Positions 33,904 to 43,673 of a stretch of DNA of 64,000 bases are shown in pieces. How positions within the stretch are numbered: position 1 is the stretch's first letter; every line of letters begins with the position of its first letter. Source of the DNA: Thainema sp966674685 (GTDB lineage: Bacteria > Cyanobacteriota > Cyanobacteriia > Phormidesmidales > Phormidesmidaceae). Under the pieces are notes generated by a model. It was not told where the DNA came from, searched no databases, and was given only the letters and a program-made list of their open reading frames with translations. The stretch lies in contig CBKWJC010000002.1 of assembly GCA_966674685.1 (NCBI GenBank), forward strand, positions 82,700 to 146,699, written 5' to 3'. The position numbers were made by a program, and so were the translations under genes.

Positions 33904-35286
33904 CTAGCGGCCAATGCCTTGATATTGGAAGCCAGCCTCAATCAAGAGCTGAGGATTGAGGAAGTTGCGGCCATCGATCATGACGGGTGTGTGCATCAGC
34001 TTCGCCATCTTGGTATAGTCCAGCGCCTGGAATTTCTGCCAGTCGGTGACTAGAACTAGCGCATCACAACCGTCTGCCAACCGCTCAGGATCGGTTTCAA
34101 CAATGACACCCGATAGACCATGCCGCATCCCGCTTTGGGACACAATCGGGTCGTATGCCTTTACTTTGGCACCAAGACGATTCAACTGCTCAATTAGAAT
34201 CAGAGCAGGTGCATCGCGCATGTCATCGGTGTCGGGCTTGAAAGTTAAGCCCAGCAAGCCAATCGTTTTACCTTTAAGAATCTTGAGCACTTGCTGAAGC
34301 TTTTCAACAGTCAGCACACGCTGACGGCTATTAACTTCGATAGTGGCCTTCAGCAGTTGAGCTTCATAACCGTAGTCATCTGCAGTGTGAACCAGCGCAG
34401 ATACGTCCTTCGGGAAGCAGGAACCACCCCAGCCGATACCCGCCTGTAAGAACTTGCTGCCGATCCGGGAATCTAGACCAATGCCCTTCGCAACTTGGGT
34501 GACATCAGCACCGACGCGATCGCAGATATTCGCCACTTCATTGATGAAGCTAATCTTGGTGGCAAGGAACGCATTGGAGGCGTACTTTACCATCTCAGCA
34601 GAACTGAGGTCAGTGGTGACAACTGGAACAGGTGGCAAAGACTTGTCTTCAGCAACTTCCCGATTGACGATAGGCGCATAGAGCTGCTTCATCATCTCCA
34701 TTGCCTTCTGGCTGTTGCTGCCCAAAACAATCCGGTCAGGGTTAAAGGTATCGTAAATTGCAGATCCTTCCCGCAAAAATTCAGGATTGCTGACTACGTC
34801 AAATTCAACATCGACTGTAGCTGTGGCAGCACCAACACCAGCAGTGACGGGTACTTTCTCACGCTCAGCAATGCCATCCAGAACAATCATCCGCACCCAG
34901 TCACCGGAGCCAATGGGTACCGTAGACTTGTTGACAATGACTTTGTAGCCAGACGTCAAATTTTCACCAATGCCACGGGCAACTGCTTCAACATAGCGGG
35001 TATCACTTTCACCCGTTGGCAAAGCTGGTGTCCCAACCGCAATGAACAGGATCTCGCCATGATCCACCCCTGCGCCCAAATCTGATGTGAATTGAATCTT
35101 GCCATTCTGGATAGCTTGCTGCATCAGTTCTGACAGGCCCGGTTCATAGATCGGAGATTGACCAGACTGCATGAGTTTAACTTTTTCTTCGTTGTTGTCA
35201 ACGCAGATCACATCATGACCTGTGTGAGCTAAGCAAACACCTGTAACGAGGCCAACATATCCGGTACCAATGACACAAACGCGCAT
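33904..35286 (-). CDS. UDP-glucose 6-dehydrogenase
   Basis: 460 residues. It oxidises UDP-glucose to UDP-glucuronate with two NAD+. The N-terminal Rossmann motif is CVIGTGYVGLVTG, the catalytic cysteine lies in GIGWGGSCFPKD, and the C-terminal UDP-binding domain has GLTFKPDTDDMRDAPA. It follows the UDP-glucuronate decarboxylase gene by 141 bases on the same strand; together they form a two-step route from UDP-glucose to UDP-xylose for surface polysaccharide. The section around residues 145-160 (VPVTAGVGAATATVDVEF) contains a small Ala/Thr-rich insertion. Confidence 0.95.
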   Translation of the reverse strand: MRVCVIGTGYVGLVTGVCLAHTGHDVICVDNNEEKVKLMQSGQSPIYEPGLSELMQQAIQNGKIQFTSDLGAGVDHGEILFIAVGTPALPTGESDTRYVEAVARGIGENLTSGYKVIVNKSTVPIGSGDWVRMIVLDGIAEREKVPVTAGVGAATATVDVEFDVVSNPEFLREGSAIYDTFNPDRIVLGSNSQKAMEMMKQLYAPIVNREVAEDKSLPPVPVVTTDLSSAEMVKYASNAFLATKISFINEVANICDRVGADVTQVAKGIGLDSRIGSKFLQAGIGWGGSCFPKDVSALVHTADDYGYEAQLLKATIEVNSRQRVLTVEKLQQVLKILKGKTIGLLGLTFKPDTDDMRDAPALILIEQLNRLGAKVKAYDPIVSQSGMRHGLSGVIVETDPERLADGCDALVLVTDWQKFQALDYTKMAKLMHTPVMIDGRNFLNPQLLIEAGFQYQGIGR

Positions 35287-35427
35287 AAACTGAATCCTCT
35301 TCTTAATGATTGGGCAGGGTTGGAGATCAATTGCTAATTAACAGCAACGATCCTGCACATCCTTAAACAATGTCAAAGAACAGTGTCAAATTGCAGATGT
35401 TGCAAGATGAAGGAAAACGAATGCTCC

Positions 35428-36393
35428 TTAGCTAGAAACTGCCTGCTTAGGCAGATGAGAAACCTCTGAACTAAAGCGATCGCGAAAATCGTCGATCATG
35501 GCTTTTAGTCCATCCCGGAGTGGAACCGTGGGTTGCCAACCTAGATACTCTTTAGCCCGAGTAATATCAGGTTGCCGTCGGCGCGGATCATCTTGGGGCA
35601 GAGGTTCAAACTTGATTTCGAGATTGGGATTAATCATCTCGCGCACCGTCTCAGCGAGTTCCAGAATGGTGTATTCCCCTGGATTACCCAGATTAACTGG
35701 GCCGATGAAATCTCCATTCATTAATCGCATGAGTCCATCAACTAAATCCGAGACATAGCAAAAGCTACGAGTTTGTGACCCATCTCCATAAACGGTCAAT
35801 GACTGTCCACGCAGGGCTTGAGCAACGAAATTGCTAACAACACGTCCGTCATTCTCTAGCATTCGTGGGCCATAGGTGTTGAAAATTCGAGCAACCCGAA
35901 TTTCCACATCATTTTGGCGGTGATAGTCAAATGCTAGCGTCTCGGCAACTCGTTTACCCTCGTCGTAACAGCTTCGAATGCCAATTGGATTCACGTTGCC
36001 GCGATAGGTTTCGGTCTGCGGATGAATCTCTGGATCTCCGTAGACTTCTGAGGTAGACGCTAACAAAAATCGAGCTTTAACACGCTTGGCCAAGCCCAGC
36101 ATGTTAATCGTTCCCATCACGTTAGTTTTGATGGTTTTGACCGGATTGTACTGATAATGTACGGGGGATGCAGGGCAAGCCAAATGATAGATCTGCTCAG
36201 TTTCGAGCCGAATGGGTTCGGTAATATCGTGGCGGATTAACTCAAAATTGTAGTAGTCAAACCACCGCAATAAGTTTTCCTTGCGGCCTGTGTAGAAGTT
36301 ATCAAGACAAACAACCTCATTCCCTTCTTCTAAGAGCCGATCTATCAAGTGAGAGCCGATAAAACCAGCGCCACCTGTAACCAGAATTCTCAT
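35428..36393 (-). CDS. UDP-glucuronate decarboxylase (UDP-xylose synthase)
   Basis: 321 residues of an extended short-chain dehydrogenase. NAD-binding GGAGFIGSHL starts at residue 7; the catalytic YxxxK is in CYDEGKRVAE, with the Ser/Thr in LLASTSEVYGDP. HLACPASPVHYQYNPVKTIK and RIFNTYGPRM are diagnostic of the Uxs branch, which turns UDP-glucuronate into UDP-xylose and CO2. It is the first gene of a likely two-gene operon with UDP-glucose dehydrogenase. Confidence 0.95.
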   Translation of the reverse strand: MRILVTGGAGFIGSHLIDRLLEEGNEVVCLDNFYTGRKENLLRWFDYYNFELIRHDITEPIRLETEQIYHLACPASPVHYQYNPVKTIKTNVMGTINMLGLAKRVKARFLLASTSEVYGDPEIHPQTETYRGNVNPIGIRSCYDEGKRVAETLAFDYHRQNDVEIRVARIFNTYGPRMLENDGRVVSNFVAQALRGQSLTVYGDGSQTRSFCYVSDLVDGLMRLMNGDFIGPVNLGNPGEYTILELAETVREMINPNLEIKFEPLPQDDPRRRQPDITRAKEYLGWQPTVPLRDGLKAMIDDFRDRFSSEVSHLPKQAVSS

Positions 36394-37084
36394 GATCCTA
36401 ACTGCTCGAAACTATGGATTAACAACGAACGTAACCACCGTAAGACATGTTTGCAGTCTCTTATCCCAATTCAACTTGAGGATGAATTGAATAGCCCCTT
36501 GTCGGGCATGGGGCTTAAGCCCCTTATTCAACGCAGCCTCACGATTGATATTAGAACACCCCGTGAGCAGCCATCAGTATTCACCAATGGCACGACTGGA
36601 GACATTCATAAGAACCCTAGCGCTCATTTTGGGTCAGATTAGCTCATGCTAACCATCACCATCGAATGGTACTCAATCAAACATCGGCCTAACAGTGGAT
36701 GAAAGCAGTATACCGAGAAACAAATCGGGCTACACGCTGACTGGTAAGAGAGACAGATGAAAGATATGTATTAAACAAGTTGCACTAGTTCCAGGATGCC
36801 CAAACTTACTTCATAAATCGCAAACCATCGTGCTAGCACGTATCTTTCGAATTTGCTTTTAGTTAACTTGATCTCCCTAGAATTATTCAATTTAACTACA
36901 AACACAAGCTATCGGACGGCATTCAATGCAGCCAATACGATCTGCGGGATTTTACGGAAACTTCAAAGCCTCAAAGAGATAAACTCGGCTAAACTTCAAT
37001 TTTCTTCATAATGGTTAATACCGAATCCGGCTAGAAAGAACCCGAGTTATATTTTTTGTAATCAGATTTTGGATCAAGCGACAA
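36394..37084. other. Long spacer, MITE remnant
   Basis: About 690 bases. No supported gene. The left part should contain the promoter of the UDP-sugar operon. At 37016-37065 lies a half copy (E) of the palindromic element family: TAATACCGAATCCGGCTAG, then AACCCGAG, but the second arm is missing. Confidence 0.5.
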
Positions 37085-37130
37085 AAGAGTCAAAAAGGAG
37101 AGTGCGATCGCACTCTCCTTTTTGACTCTT
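37085..37130 (-). terminator. Perfect 46-bp palindrome after typA
   Basis: AAGAGTCAAAAAGGAGAGTG continues to its own exact complement with no loop; the centre is the HIP1 octamer GCGATCGC. It is 20 bases beyond the typA stop and is probably the terminator. Confidence 0.75.
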
Positions 37131-37150
37131 CATTACACTAGCCCGGTAAA

Positions 37151-38941
37151 TTACCGCTTAACCAGTTTTTTTGCCATCTTCCGCAAACGAATTGACTCTG
37201 GTGTCACCTCTAGCATCTCATCGGGGCCGATATATTCCAGTGCTCGCTCTAGGGTCATATCAACCGGAGTTTGCAACTGGACGAGTTCGTCGCCCGTAGC
37301 TGAACGGTGGTTCGTCAACTGCTTGGTTTTGCAGATATTCAGCTCTAGATCTTGGGGCCGATTATGTTCGCCGATGATCATGCCTTTGTAGACCTTTGTT
37401 CCAGGCGAGATGAAGAAGACGCCCCGGTCTTCAGCATTCTTGAGTGCATAGAAGGTAGCTGTGCCTTCTTCAAACGCGATCAGTACACCATTGCGACGGG
37501 TATCGACATCGCCCACCAGCGGACGGTAGTCGAGGAAGCTGTGGTTCATAATGCCGTCACCACGGGTGAGGCGGATGAAATCACCCCGGAAGCCGATTAG
37601 ACCACGCGCTGGAACAATGAACTCCAGTTGAGCGCGACCATCGCTGTTGACGCGCATGTCCTGCATTTCGCCGCGTCGCTGACCGATGGTTTCAATGCAG
37701 CCACCGACGGCTTCTTCAGGAATGTCTAGAACCAGTAGCTCGTATGGTTCACAGGGCTGACCGCTAACTTCTCGATAGATCACCTGCGGCTGAGAAACTT
37801 GGAACTCATAGCCTTCCCGACGCATGGTTTCAATCAAAATGCCTAGGTGCAGTTCACCCCGACCGGAAACGGCAAACTTATCCGGTGAATCCGTGGGTTC
37901 AACCCGCAGCGCCACATTGGTTTCGAGTTCGCGCATTAAGCGATCGCGCAGTTGACGCGAGGTAACAAAGTCGCCTTCCTGCCCAGCAAACGGTGAGTCG
38001 TTGACGCAGAAGGTCATTTGTAAGGTCGGCTCGTCTACTTTGATCAGCGGTAGTGCCTGTGGCTCATTGGGACAGGTGATGGTTTCGCCAATGTTGGCAT
38101 CAGCAAAGCCAGCAACGGCAACGATCTGCCCAGCAGAGGCTTGTTCAATCTCGATGCGTTGTAGACCTTCAAAGCCCATCAGCTTGGTGATTTTACCTTT
38201 AGTGATGCTGCCGTCTTCTTTGACGAGTGCAGCTTGCTGGCTGGCATTAATCGTACCGTTGTGAATCCGGCCAATCACGATCCGGCCCAGGTACTCTGAG
38301 TAATCTAGTGTGGTGACTTGAAGCTGGAGCGGCTTTTCTGGATCGCCGACTGGCGGCGGAACGTGATCCAAAATCGCTCCAAACAGAGGCCGCATGTCTT
38401 CACTTTCATCGTCGAGGTTACTCTTGGCAAATCCTGCTAGACCAGAAGCGAATAGGTAAGGAAACTCACACTGATCGTCATCAGCACCGAGTTCTAAAAA
38501 CAAGTCGAGTACTTTGTCGATCGCACCGTAGGGATCGGCCTGGGGACGGTCAATCTTGTTGACAACGACGATGGGGCGTAGACCTTTTTCCAGTGCTTTC
38601 CGCAGCACGAAGCGAGTTTGCGGCATAGGGCCTTCGTTGGCATCGACGATCAGCAAGCAGCCATCGACCATGCCAAGTACCCGCTCAACTTCACCACCGA
38701 AGTCGGCGTGACCGGGAGTGTCTACGATATTAATCAGCGTGTCTCCGTAGCGAACCGCTGTATTTTTAGACAAAATGGTGATGCCCCGTTCCCGTTCTAG
38801 GTCGTTGGAGTCCATGACGCAGTCCGGGATGTCCTCGCCCTCGCGAAAAATGCCAGACTGCTTCAGCAGTGCATCGACAAGTGTGGTTTTACCGTGGTCA
38901 ACGTGGGCGATGATGGCAACGTTACGGATAGGTAGCGTCAT
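37151..38941 (-). CDS. typA: Translational GTPase TypA/BipA
   Basis: 596 residues. G1 AHVDHGKTTL, G2 region ERGITI, G3 DTPGHADFGGEVER and G4 NKIDRPQADP are all present, followed by the EF-G-like domains and the BipA-specific C-terminal domain (ending KMAKKLVKR). It acts on ribosomes in assembly and in stress adaptation. Full length and intact, transcribed alone. The 291 bases before it (38942-39232) hold no gene that I can support. Confidence 0.96.
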   Translation of the reverse strand: MTLPIRNVAIIAHVDHGKTTLVDALLKQSGIFREGEDIPDCVMDSNDLERERGITILSKNTAVRYGDTLINIVDTPGHADFGGEVERVLGMVDGCLLIVDANEGPMPQTRFVLRKALEKGLRPIVVVNKIDRPQADPYGAIDKVLDLFLELGADDDQCEFPYLFASGLAGFAKSNLDDESEDMRPLFGAILDHVPPPVGDPEKPLQLQVTTLDYSEYLGRIVIGRIHNGTINASQQAALVKEDGSITKGKITKLMGFEGLQRIEIEQASAGQIVAVAGFADANIGETITCPNEPQALPLIKVDEPTLQMTFCVNDSPFAGQEGDFVTSRQLRDRLMRELETNVALRVEPTDSPDKFAVSGRGELHLGILIETMRREGYEFQVSQPQVIYREVSGQPCEPYELLVLDIPEEAVGGCIETIGQRRGEMQDMRVNSDGRAQLEFIVPARGLIGFRGDFIRLTRGDGIMNHSFLDYRPLVGDVDTRRNGVLIAFEEGTATFYALKNAEDRGVFFISPGTKVYKGMIIGEHNRPQDLELNICKTKQLTNHRSATGDELVQLQTPVDMTLERALEYIGPDEMLEVTPESIRLRKMAKKLVKR

Positions 38942-39232
38942 GGCAAATTAGAGATCCGTTTATAGTAGTGAACGTGCTGCTGCCGAGGGGCAGCAATGGG
39001 TTTATTTTGTTCGGAGTGACCGATAGGTGAAAATAACCTCTACCGATTGCAGAACAGTTTGTCTGTTTAGAAACAACAAGTTGTCCCTGCTCTGTATCGG
39101 GAATCGTATAGATAAATTAAAGAGATTGATTGAACCGTCGCGAACGGTCTCTACTCCCAAACAAATGTAAACAAGCCTTAATAAGTCTAGCGTACCCACT
39201 TGCTGATTGATCAGAAACGTGCTGGGAATTCG

Positions 39233-40471
39233 CTAAGGTTTTAAGGGTAAACGACTTTCGCTGCCGTGCTTGTTATACCAGGACATCAATGGGCGAGCGC
39301 TAACTCCATGCAGCACAATAGAAATCACAATGGTTAGATAGGTAATCCAGCGCAGATCATCGGTAATTGCACCTGGTAAACCATAACTGATGGCATAGGA
39401 CAAATAGTAAATTGAGCCAACGCCGCGAATGCCAAACCAGCCAAACAGAAATCGGGTGTTCCATTTAAGCTGATCTCCCATTGTGCTGATCCAGGCTGCT
39501 AATGGTCGAATGATGAAAATTAGACTGCCTGCAATCAGTAAGGTTTCAGGTAAAAATTGCACGGTTTGATTAACGCGTAGCAGGGCACCTAGCAGTAACA
39601 TCGCTCCGACTTCCATCAGTTTTTCGAGCTGAGTGATGAAACCAAGCTGTGACTGGAGTTTTTCATAGGTATGACAATATTTTTGCATGGCCACCCCTGC
39701 AACAAATACTGCTAAAAATCCATATCCATTCACCAGTTCAGTTAATGAGTAGGAAAGCAAGATTGTGCCGATGGCAATTAAGTCGCTCATCGTTTGGTTG
39801 ATGGCTTTGGCTCGATACAGCCGTTCACTAATCCAGACAATGCCTTTCGCGACTATGATGCCCATGCCCATGCCTGCGACAATGGCCCACAGCAAATCCA
39901 CAATCACCCACTGGCGAAACCAATCGTCTAGATTGGGCTGGGCAATCCAGTAAATACCGCAGTAGACAAATGGAAAAGCGAGTGCATCATTTAGCCCGCC
40001 CTCTGACGTTAGACCAAACCGGAGTTCATCCGTATCATGACGGTGCTCAAGCTGCACCTCTGAGGCCAATACCGGATCGGTGGGAGCGAGAATTGCGCCT
40101 AGCAAAATGGATTCTCCCCAGCTAAACCCTAACCCCCAATGACTGACTGCTGCGATCGCAAAAATTGACAGCGGCATCAAAATTCCGATCAGTCGGATGG
40201 TGGAATTCCAGGCCCACAACTGGAGCGGACGATTCATTTTCAGGCCACAGCTAAACAGAGACACGATCACAACCAGTTCGGTAGCTCGCTCCAGAAACTG
40301 TGAATCGGGTTGAATGTTGATTAACTCAATTCCATAGGGGCCTAATGCAACACCAATCACCACGTAGATTAGGGCGTAAGAAAGCGGTAGCCGCGCAATC
40401 CACTCGGAACACCAGGTGACTGCTAACAACAACAGCCCAATCACCAGCATCCCCACAATATAAACATTCAT
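39233..40471 (-). CDS. Cation/proton antiporter (CPA1/NhaP type)
   Basis: 412 residues, about 12 membrane helices. The ion-binding region is visible as ILLGAILAPTDPVLASEVQ followed by LTSEGGLNDALAFPFVY, where the Asn-Asp pair is expected to carry the transported ion. It belongs to the CPA superfamily that exchanges Na+ (or K+) for H+. It is shorter than NhaP-type proteins with a cytoplasmic tail: here only ~12 residues follow the last helix. It is a single gene, and the ion cannot be told from sequence. Confidence 0.9.
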   Translation of the reverse strand: MNVYIVGMLVIGLLLLAVTWCSEWIARLPLSYALIYVVIGVALGPYGIELINIQPDSQFLERATELVVIVSLFSCGLKMNRPLQLWAWNSTIRLIGILMPLSIFAIAAVSHWGLGFSWGESILLGAILAPTDPVLASEVQLEHRHDTDELRFGLTSEGGLNDALAFPFVYCGIYWIAQPNLDDWFRQWVIVDLLWAIVAGMGMGIIVAKGIVWISERLYRAKAINQTMSDLIAIGTILLSYSLTELVNGYGFLAVFVAGVAMQKYCHTYEKLQSQLGFITQLEKLMEVGAMLLLGALLRVNQTVQFLPETLLIAGSLIFIIRPLAAWISTMGDQLKWNTRFLFGWFGIRGVGSIYYLSYAISYGLPGAITDDLRWITYLTIVISIVLHGVSARPLMSWYNKHGSESRLPLKP

Positions 40472-40915
40472 ACAGCGTTACATCGTGCCTCAATAACTCA
40501 ACTCATCATCCCTACGGGTTCTTCTAGGGTAGGAGGCCACAAAACAACGCAAATCCGCACGGAGAGGGAAACTAGCTAGCCATAAGGTATTGACGGAACA
40601 GCTCTCTAAGGGAGTTTTAACCGCTCACCACCACATCACCCAAAGTTAACTGTAGGGTTGAGTCGTTATCAGCTACTTAGGTTTTAGCTTCTAGAGATCG
40701 ATTAGCAGAGCGTCTAGTTTATCAATCAAAATTTCGAGCAACATATGATTTGTATCGTTTTACGAATCTGATTCTTTACAAGAAAGAAACGTTTCACACA
40801 TCTATCTGCATATAGATATACACTTTCCACACTGCTCCTATTTTCTCTATTCATCTGGAGACGCTAGGAGCTATCTTTAGCTGTTGTAATTTCTTCCTTG
40901 AAGGGGTTGTTCATA
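40472..40915. other. Spacer without gene
   Basis: About 440 bases, AT-rich toward the right. It must hold the promoters of the antiporter (left) and of the small membrane protein run (right). No operator or RNA gene recognised. Confidence 0.4.
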
Positions 40916-41341
40916 ATGTTTAACCTTGTGGGACTTTCCGTATATTCACTTATAGATAGTGCTTCCCTTACTTTGGCACAAGCAACATATGAGGACGCTG
41001 GGTTTGGTATTATCCAACTCATTATCTACATCATTATTTATGTCATCTTTGCGTTTTTACTCCAGAAGATTTTGGAAAGATGTAGAGTTGAAAATGCTTG
41101 GTTTGCCTGGATTCCTATTCTCAATACCTATAAAATTTTTGAAGCAGGTGATAATGAGAATCCCGTTTTATGGACAATCCTGTCTATCATTCCATGTATT
41201 AATATTGTTGCCATTGTTTTCTTAATTATTGCTTGGGTGAAAATTTGTCAAAAACTAGGAAAATCACCTTGGCTATTGCTGTTGGTTCTTATTCCTGTTT
41301 TGGGCGCTATTGCTTGTTTTGGCATGCTTGCATTCGGCTAA
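40916..41341 (+). CDS. DUF5684-like membrane protein
   Basis: 141 residues from ATG 40916, with AAGGGG upstream. After an N-terminal hydrophobic segment, the protein has helices around ENAWFAWIPILNTYKIFEAG, NPVLWTILSIIPCINIV and AWVKICQKLGKSPWLLLLVL; this AW-PILN-Y-LF pattern is that of the DUF5684 family of small membrane proteins of unknown role (often found as a fused sensor-like module). The gene is more AT-rich than average for the window. Two more short membrane protein genes follow on the same strand. Confidence 0.8.
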   Translation: MFNLVGLSVYSLIDSASLTLAQATYEDAGFGIIQLIIYIIIYVIFAFLLQKILERCRVENAWFAWIPILNTYKIFEAGDNENPVLWTILSIIPCINIVAIVFLIIAWVKICQKLGKSPWLLLLVLIPVLGAIACFGMLAFG

Positions 41342-41397
41342 TTCCATCTTTGTTGCGATTGATAAATCGATGTGGAGTATAAGCAGAAATAGATTGC

Positions 41398-41619
41398 ATG
41401 CTAAAACTAAAAACCCGAAAAATTATTTTTTTGTTCTTGATTGCCACCTTAGCGGGCGGATCAATGGCGGTTTATTCGACTTCCTCCGCTAACTTTTGGC
41501 TGAAAACTGTTGAGGTTGTTATATTTCAACAAGTGGCAACTGTTGTTATTTTCTTGAGCTGTTTTGGCTGGGATTTGCTAAAAGCGAGTAATCAAGCTGA
41601 TAATCAGTCAGAACCTTAA
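41398..41619 (+). CDS. Small two-helix membrane protein
   Basis: 73 residues. Basic start (MLKLKTRK), a first helix or signal (IIFLFLIATLAGGSMAVY), a second helix (VVIFQQVATVVIFLSCFGWDLL), and a polar tail. No family recognised. It is 56 bases after the DUF5684-like gene and 20 bases before the DUF2752 gene, so likely one transcript. Confidence 0.6.
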   Translation: MLKLKTRKIIFLFLIATLAGGSMAVYSTSSANFWLKTVEVVIFQQVATVVIFLSCFGWDLLKASNQADNQSEP

Positions 41620-41639
41620 TGTGAACTGAACCTGGCGGG

Positions 41640-42155
41640 ATGAAGACTTTAGCTCAGGTAAACTCGACTCAAGCAGAATTGACGCGGTCAGAGCGAAAGC
41701 AACGATTGATTTATCTTGCGATCGCACTTATCCCGTTAATCGGCAGCATCGTATTCAACTTAGGGCTGCGGCTGTCGTTCTTAGGCTGTCCCCTGATGCG
41801 TTATGTGGGAGTTCCCTGTCCCGGTTGGGGCTTGACCCGCTCGTTTATGGCAGTGGCCAGAGGCGATTTAGCTCAGGCTGTTTCCTATCATCTGTTCGGG
41901 CCAGTTTTGTTTCTTGGATTTGCGATCGCAACTCTTCATTTAGTCACAGAACTGATTCGCAACCAAAAGATTCCGATCTTTTATGGGCCAACATTGCGGA
42001 ATCCCAAATTCCAGGTTTTTTGTTTCCTAGTGCTGGTGGGATACCACAGCGTTCGGCTGAATCAGCTCTGGCAATCAGGAGAACTCTACCATTCAATCTT
42101 GCAGTCCCCTTGGGGACACTGGTTAATTAGCGTATCGGCTATTTTGCCAAACTAA
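41640..42155 (+). CDS. DUF2752 membrane protein
   Basis: 171 residues with three or four helices. The family hallmark, usually CPxCGLTRA, reads PCPGWGLTRSF: one expected cysteine is replaced by Trp, a variant that weakens any metal- or disulfide-based idea. RLSFLGCPLMRYVGVPCPGW shows the doubled CP motif. Function unknown. It ends 21 bases before a perfect terminator hairpin and closes the run that started at 40916. Confidence 0.82.
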   Translation: MKTLAQVNSTQAELTRSERKQRLIYLAIALIPLIGSIVFNLGLRLSFLGCPLMRYVGVPCPGWGLTRSFMAVARGDLAQAVSYHLFGPVLFLGFAIATLHLVTELIRNQKIPIFYGPTLRNPKFQVFCFLVLVGYHSVRLNQLWQSGELYHSILQSPWGHWLISVSAILPN

Positions 42156-42175
42156 TCGACCATCAATACATCCGT

Positions 42176-42227
42176 AAAAGACTGAAGAGGGACTTCAACG
42201 CACGTTGAAGTCCCTCTTCAGTCTTTT
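42176..42227 (+). terminator. Perfect 25-bp-arm hairpin
   Basis: AAAAGACTGAAGAGGGACTT ... with exact complementary arm, 2-base loop, ending in TCTTTT on the plus strand. Terminates the membrane protein run. Confidence 0.85.
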
Positions 42228-42277
42228 CCGGCAAAATGTGAAGTACAGCGTACAAGCAGTAAACAGAGGGACTGATT

Positions 42278-43333
42278 ATGTCTCCGAAACCGTTTAATTT
42301 CAGCTTTCGTCCCCGCGCCCTGCCGCCTGGACTGATTATCCGATTGGGCAAATGGGTTTGGACAACCATATGGCATCTGATGATGTCCCGCCTCGCGCCG
42401 CGCAATCAGACGGGTGAATACATTCGTCCACAAAGTGAATTTCGCGATCGCATTTCAACCGATGCCAACAGCACCTATCCAGCAGAGCGCGATCGCTATC
42501 ATCTCATCGTTGGCTATGGCTGTCCGTGGGCACACCGTACATTGGTGGTTCGGGCATTAAAAGGATTGGAAGATGTTATTCCGGTGCAGGTGGTTAAACC
42601 ATCGCCGGATCAAGGTATTTGGCAGTTTGAAGCACCGTTTATGGATTGCCAAACCCTGCCAGAACTGTATCAGCTTGCTAAACCGGGCTACACCGGACGC
42701 AGCACGGTTCCGGTGCTATGGGATCAGCAAAAGCAGACGATTGTGAACAACGAAAGCGCTGAAATTATTGAAATTCTCAATGCGGCGTTTAACGCATTTG
42801 CTCGACTGGCTGAGATTGAACTGTATCCTGAAGGACTGCGATCGCAGATTGATGCCTGGAACGACCGCATCTATCCGGCGGTGAACAACGGTGTTTATCG
42901 CTGCGGCTTTGCCCAAACTCAAGCGGCTTACGACAAAGCTTGTGATGAACTCTTTTACACCCTAGATGAAATCGATCAGGTTTTAGCGAACCAGCGCTAT
43001 CTCTGCGGCAATCAGCTCACCCTCGCCGATGTGCGGCTGTTCACCACCCTATTTCGCTTCGATATTGTTTACTACGGTCTATTCAAGTGCAACCGTCGCC
43101 GCATTCAGGATTATCAGCACCTGGGCGCTTATCTACGCGATATCTATCAGCAGCCCGGTGTCGCTGAAACCTGCAACTTAGAAGCCGTGAAGCAAGACTA
43201 TTACCGCAACCTGTTCCCGCTGAATCCCGGCGGCATTATCCCCAGCGGCCCTGACATCAGCGATTTAAACGAGCCGCACAACCGCGATCGCTTTAGTTCC
43301 GCATCTACATCGACTACGGCAGCATTAAGCTAG
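42278..43333 (+). CDS. Glutathionyl-hydroquinone reductase-like GST
   Basis: 351 residues of the Xi-class glutathione transferase family (YqjG/PcpF/Ecm4). The catalytic Cys is in YGCPWAHRTLVVRALKGL, and the thioredoxin-fold half continues with STVPVLWD and NNESAEIIEIL; the C-terminal helical half has YLCGNQLTLADVRLFTTLFRFD. Such enzymes reduce glutathionyl-quinones with GSH. Compared with E. coli YqjG it has an extra N-terminal ~45 residues with a WVWTTIWHLM-like helix. The terminator upstream shows it has its own promoter. Confidence 0.9.
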   Translation: MSPKPFNFSFRPRALPPGLIIRLGKWVWTTIWHLMMSRLAPRNQTGEYIRPQSEFRDRISTDANSTYPAERDRYHLIVGYGCPWAHRTLVVRALKGLEDVIPVQVVKPSPDQGIWQFEAPFMDCQTLPELYQLAKPGYTGRSTVPVLWDQQKQTIVNNESAEIIEILNAAFNAFARLAEIELYPEGLRSQIDAWNDRIYPAVNNGVYRCGFAQTQAAYDKACDELFYTLDEIDQVLANQRYLCGNQLTLADVRLFTTLFRFDIVYYGLFKCNRRRIQDYQHLGAYLRDIYQQPGVAETCNLEAVKQDYYRNLFPLNPGGIIPSGPDISDLNEPHNRDRFSSASTSTTAALS

Positions 43334-43356
43334 TAGCGGTACAAACCCAAATTGCC

Positions 43357-43476
43357 CTAAATAATATGAGCAGACTGCAAGCCAAACAGCACCAAGCGGA
43401 TTAAATTCGCGACAATAAACGTCAGCAGGAGCAAACTAATCACGATGCTAAGGGTTTTCTTCAAAGATTCCAGCAT
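43357..43476 (-). CDS. 39-residue single-helix membrane protein
   Basis: MLESLKKTLSIVISLLLLTF, then IVANLIRLVLFGLQSAHII. One transmembrane helix with a basic cytoplasmic start. The ATG has AAGGA nine bases upstream. Size and form are those of small subunits of photosynthetic or NDH complexes, but it matches none that I know. It sits alone in the 340-base spacer between the GST and GIY-YIG genes, transcribed opposite to both. Confidence 0.5.
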   Translation of the reverse strand: MLESLKKTLSIVISLLLLTFIVANLIRLVLFGLQSAHII

Positions 43477-43673
43477 GAGTCGCAGTCCTTTATGCTATTT
43501 CAATTGTCAGCATTAAATGATAATAATATTGCTCACTGTAGCATTAATTGAAATCGCGCCAGTTTGTGAACTAATGCATCCATTTGCGGCCTTCAGCCTG
43601 ACAGGGTTTGCGGTTCTCGGTAGGCTTATGAAGGTATGCAGCAACCCTATGAATCTGTCTTGATTCTGTTTCT

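Noticed and set aside
36349..36642. 97-codon plus-strand open frame before typA
   Set aside because: Overlaps the start of the UDP-glucuronate decarboxylase gene in antisense and shows no conserved pattern.
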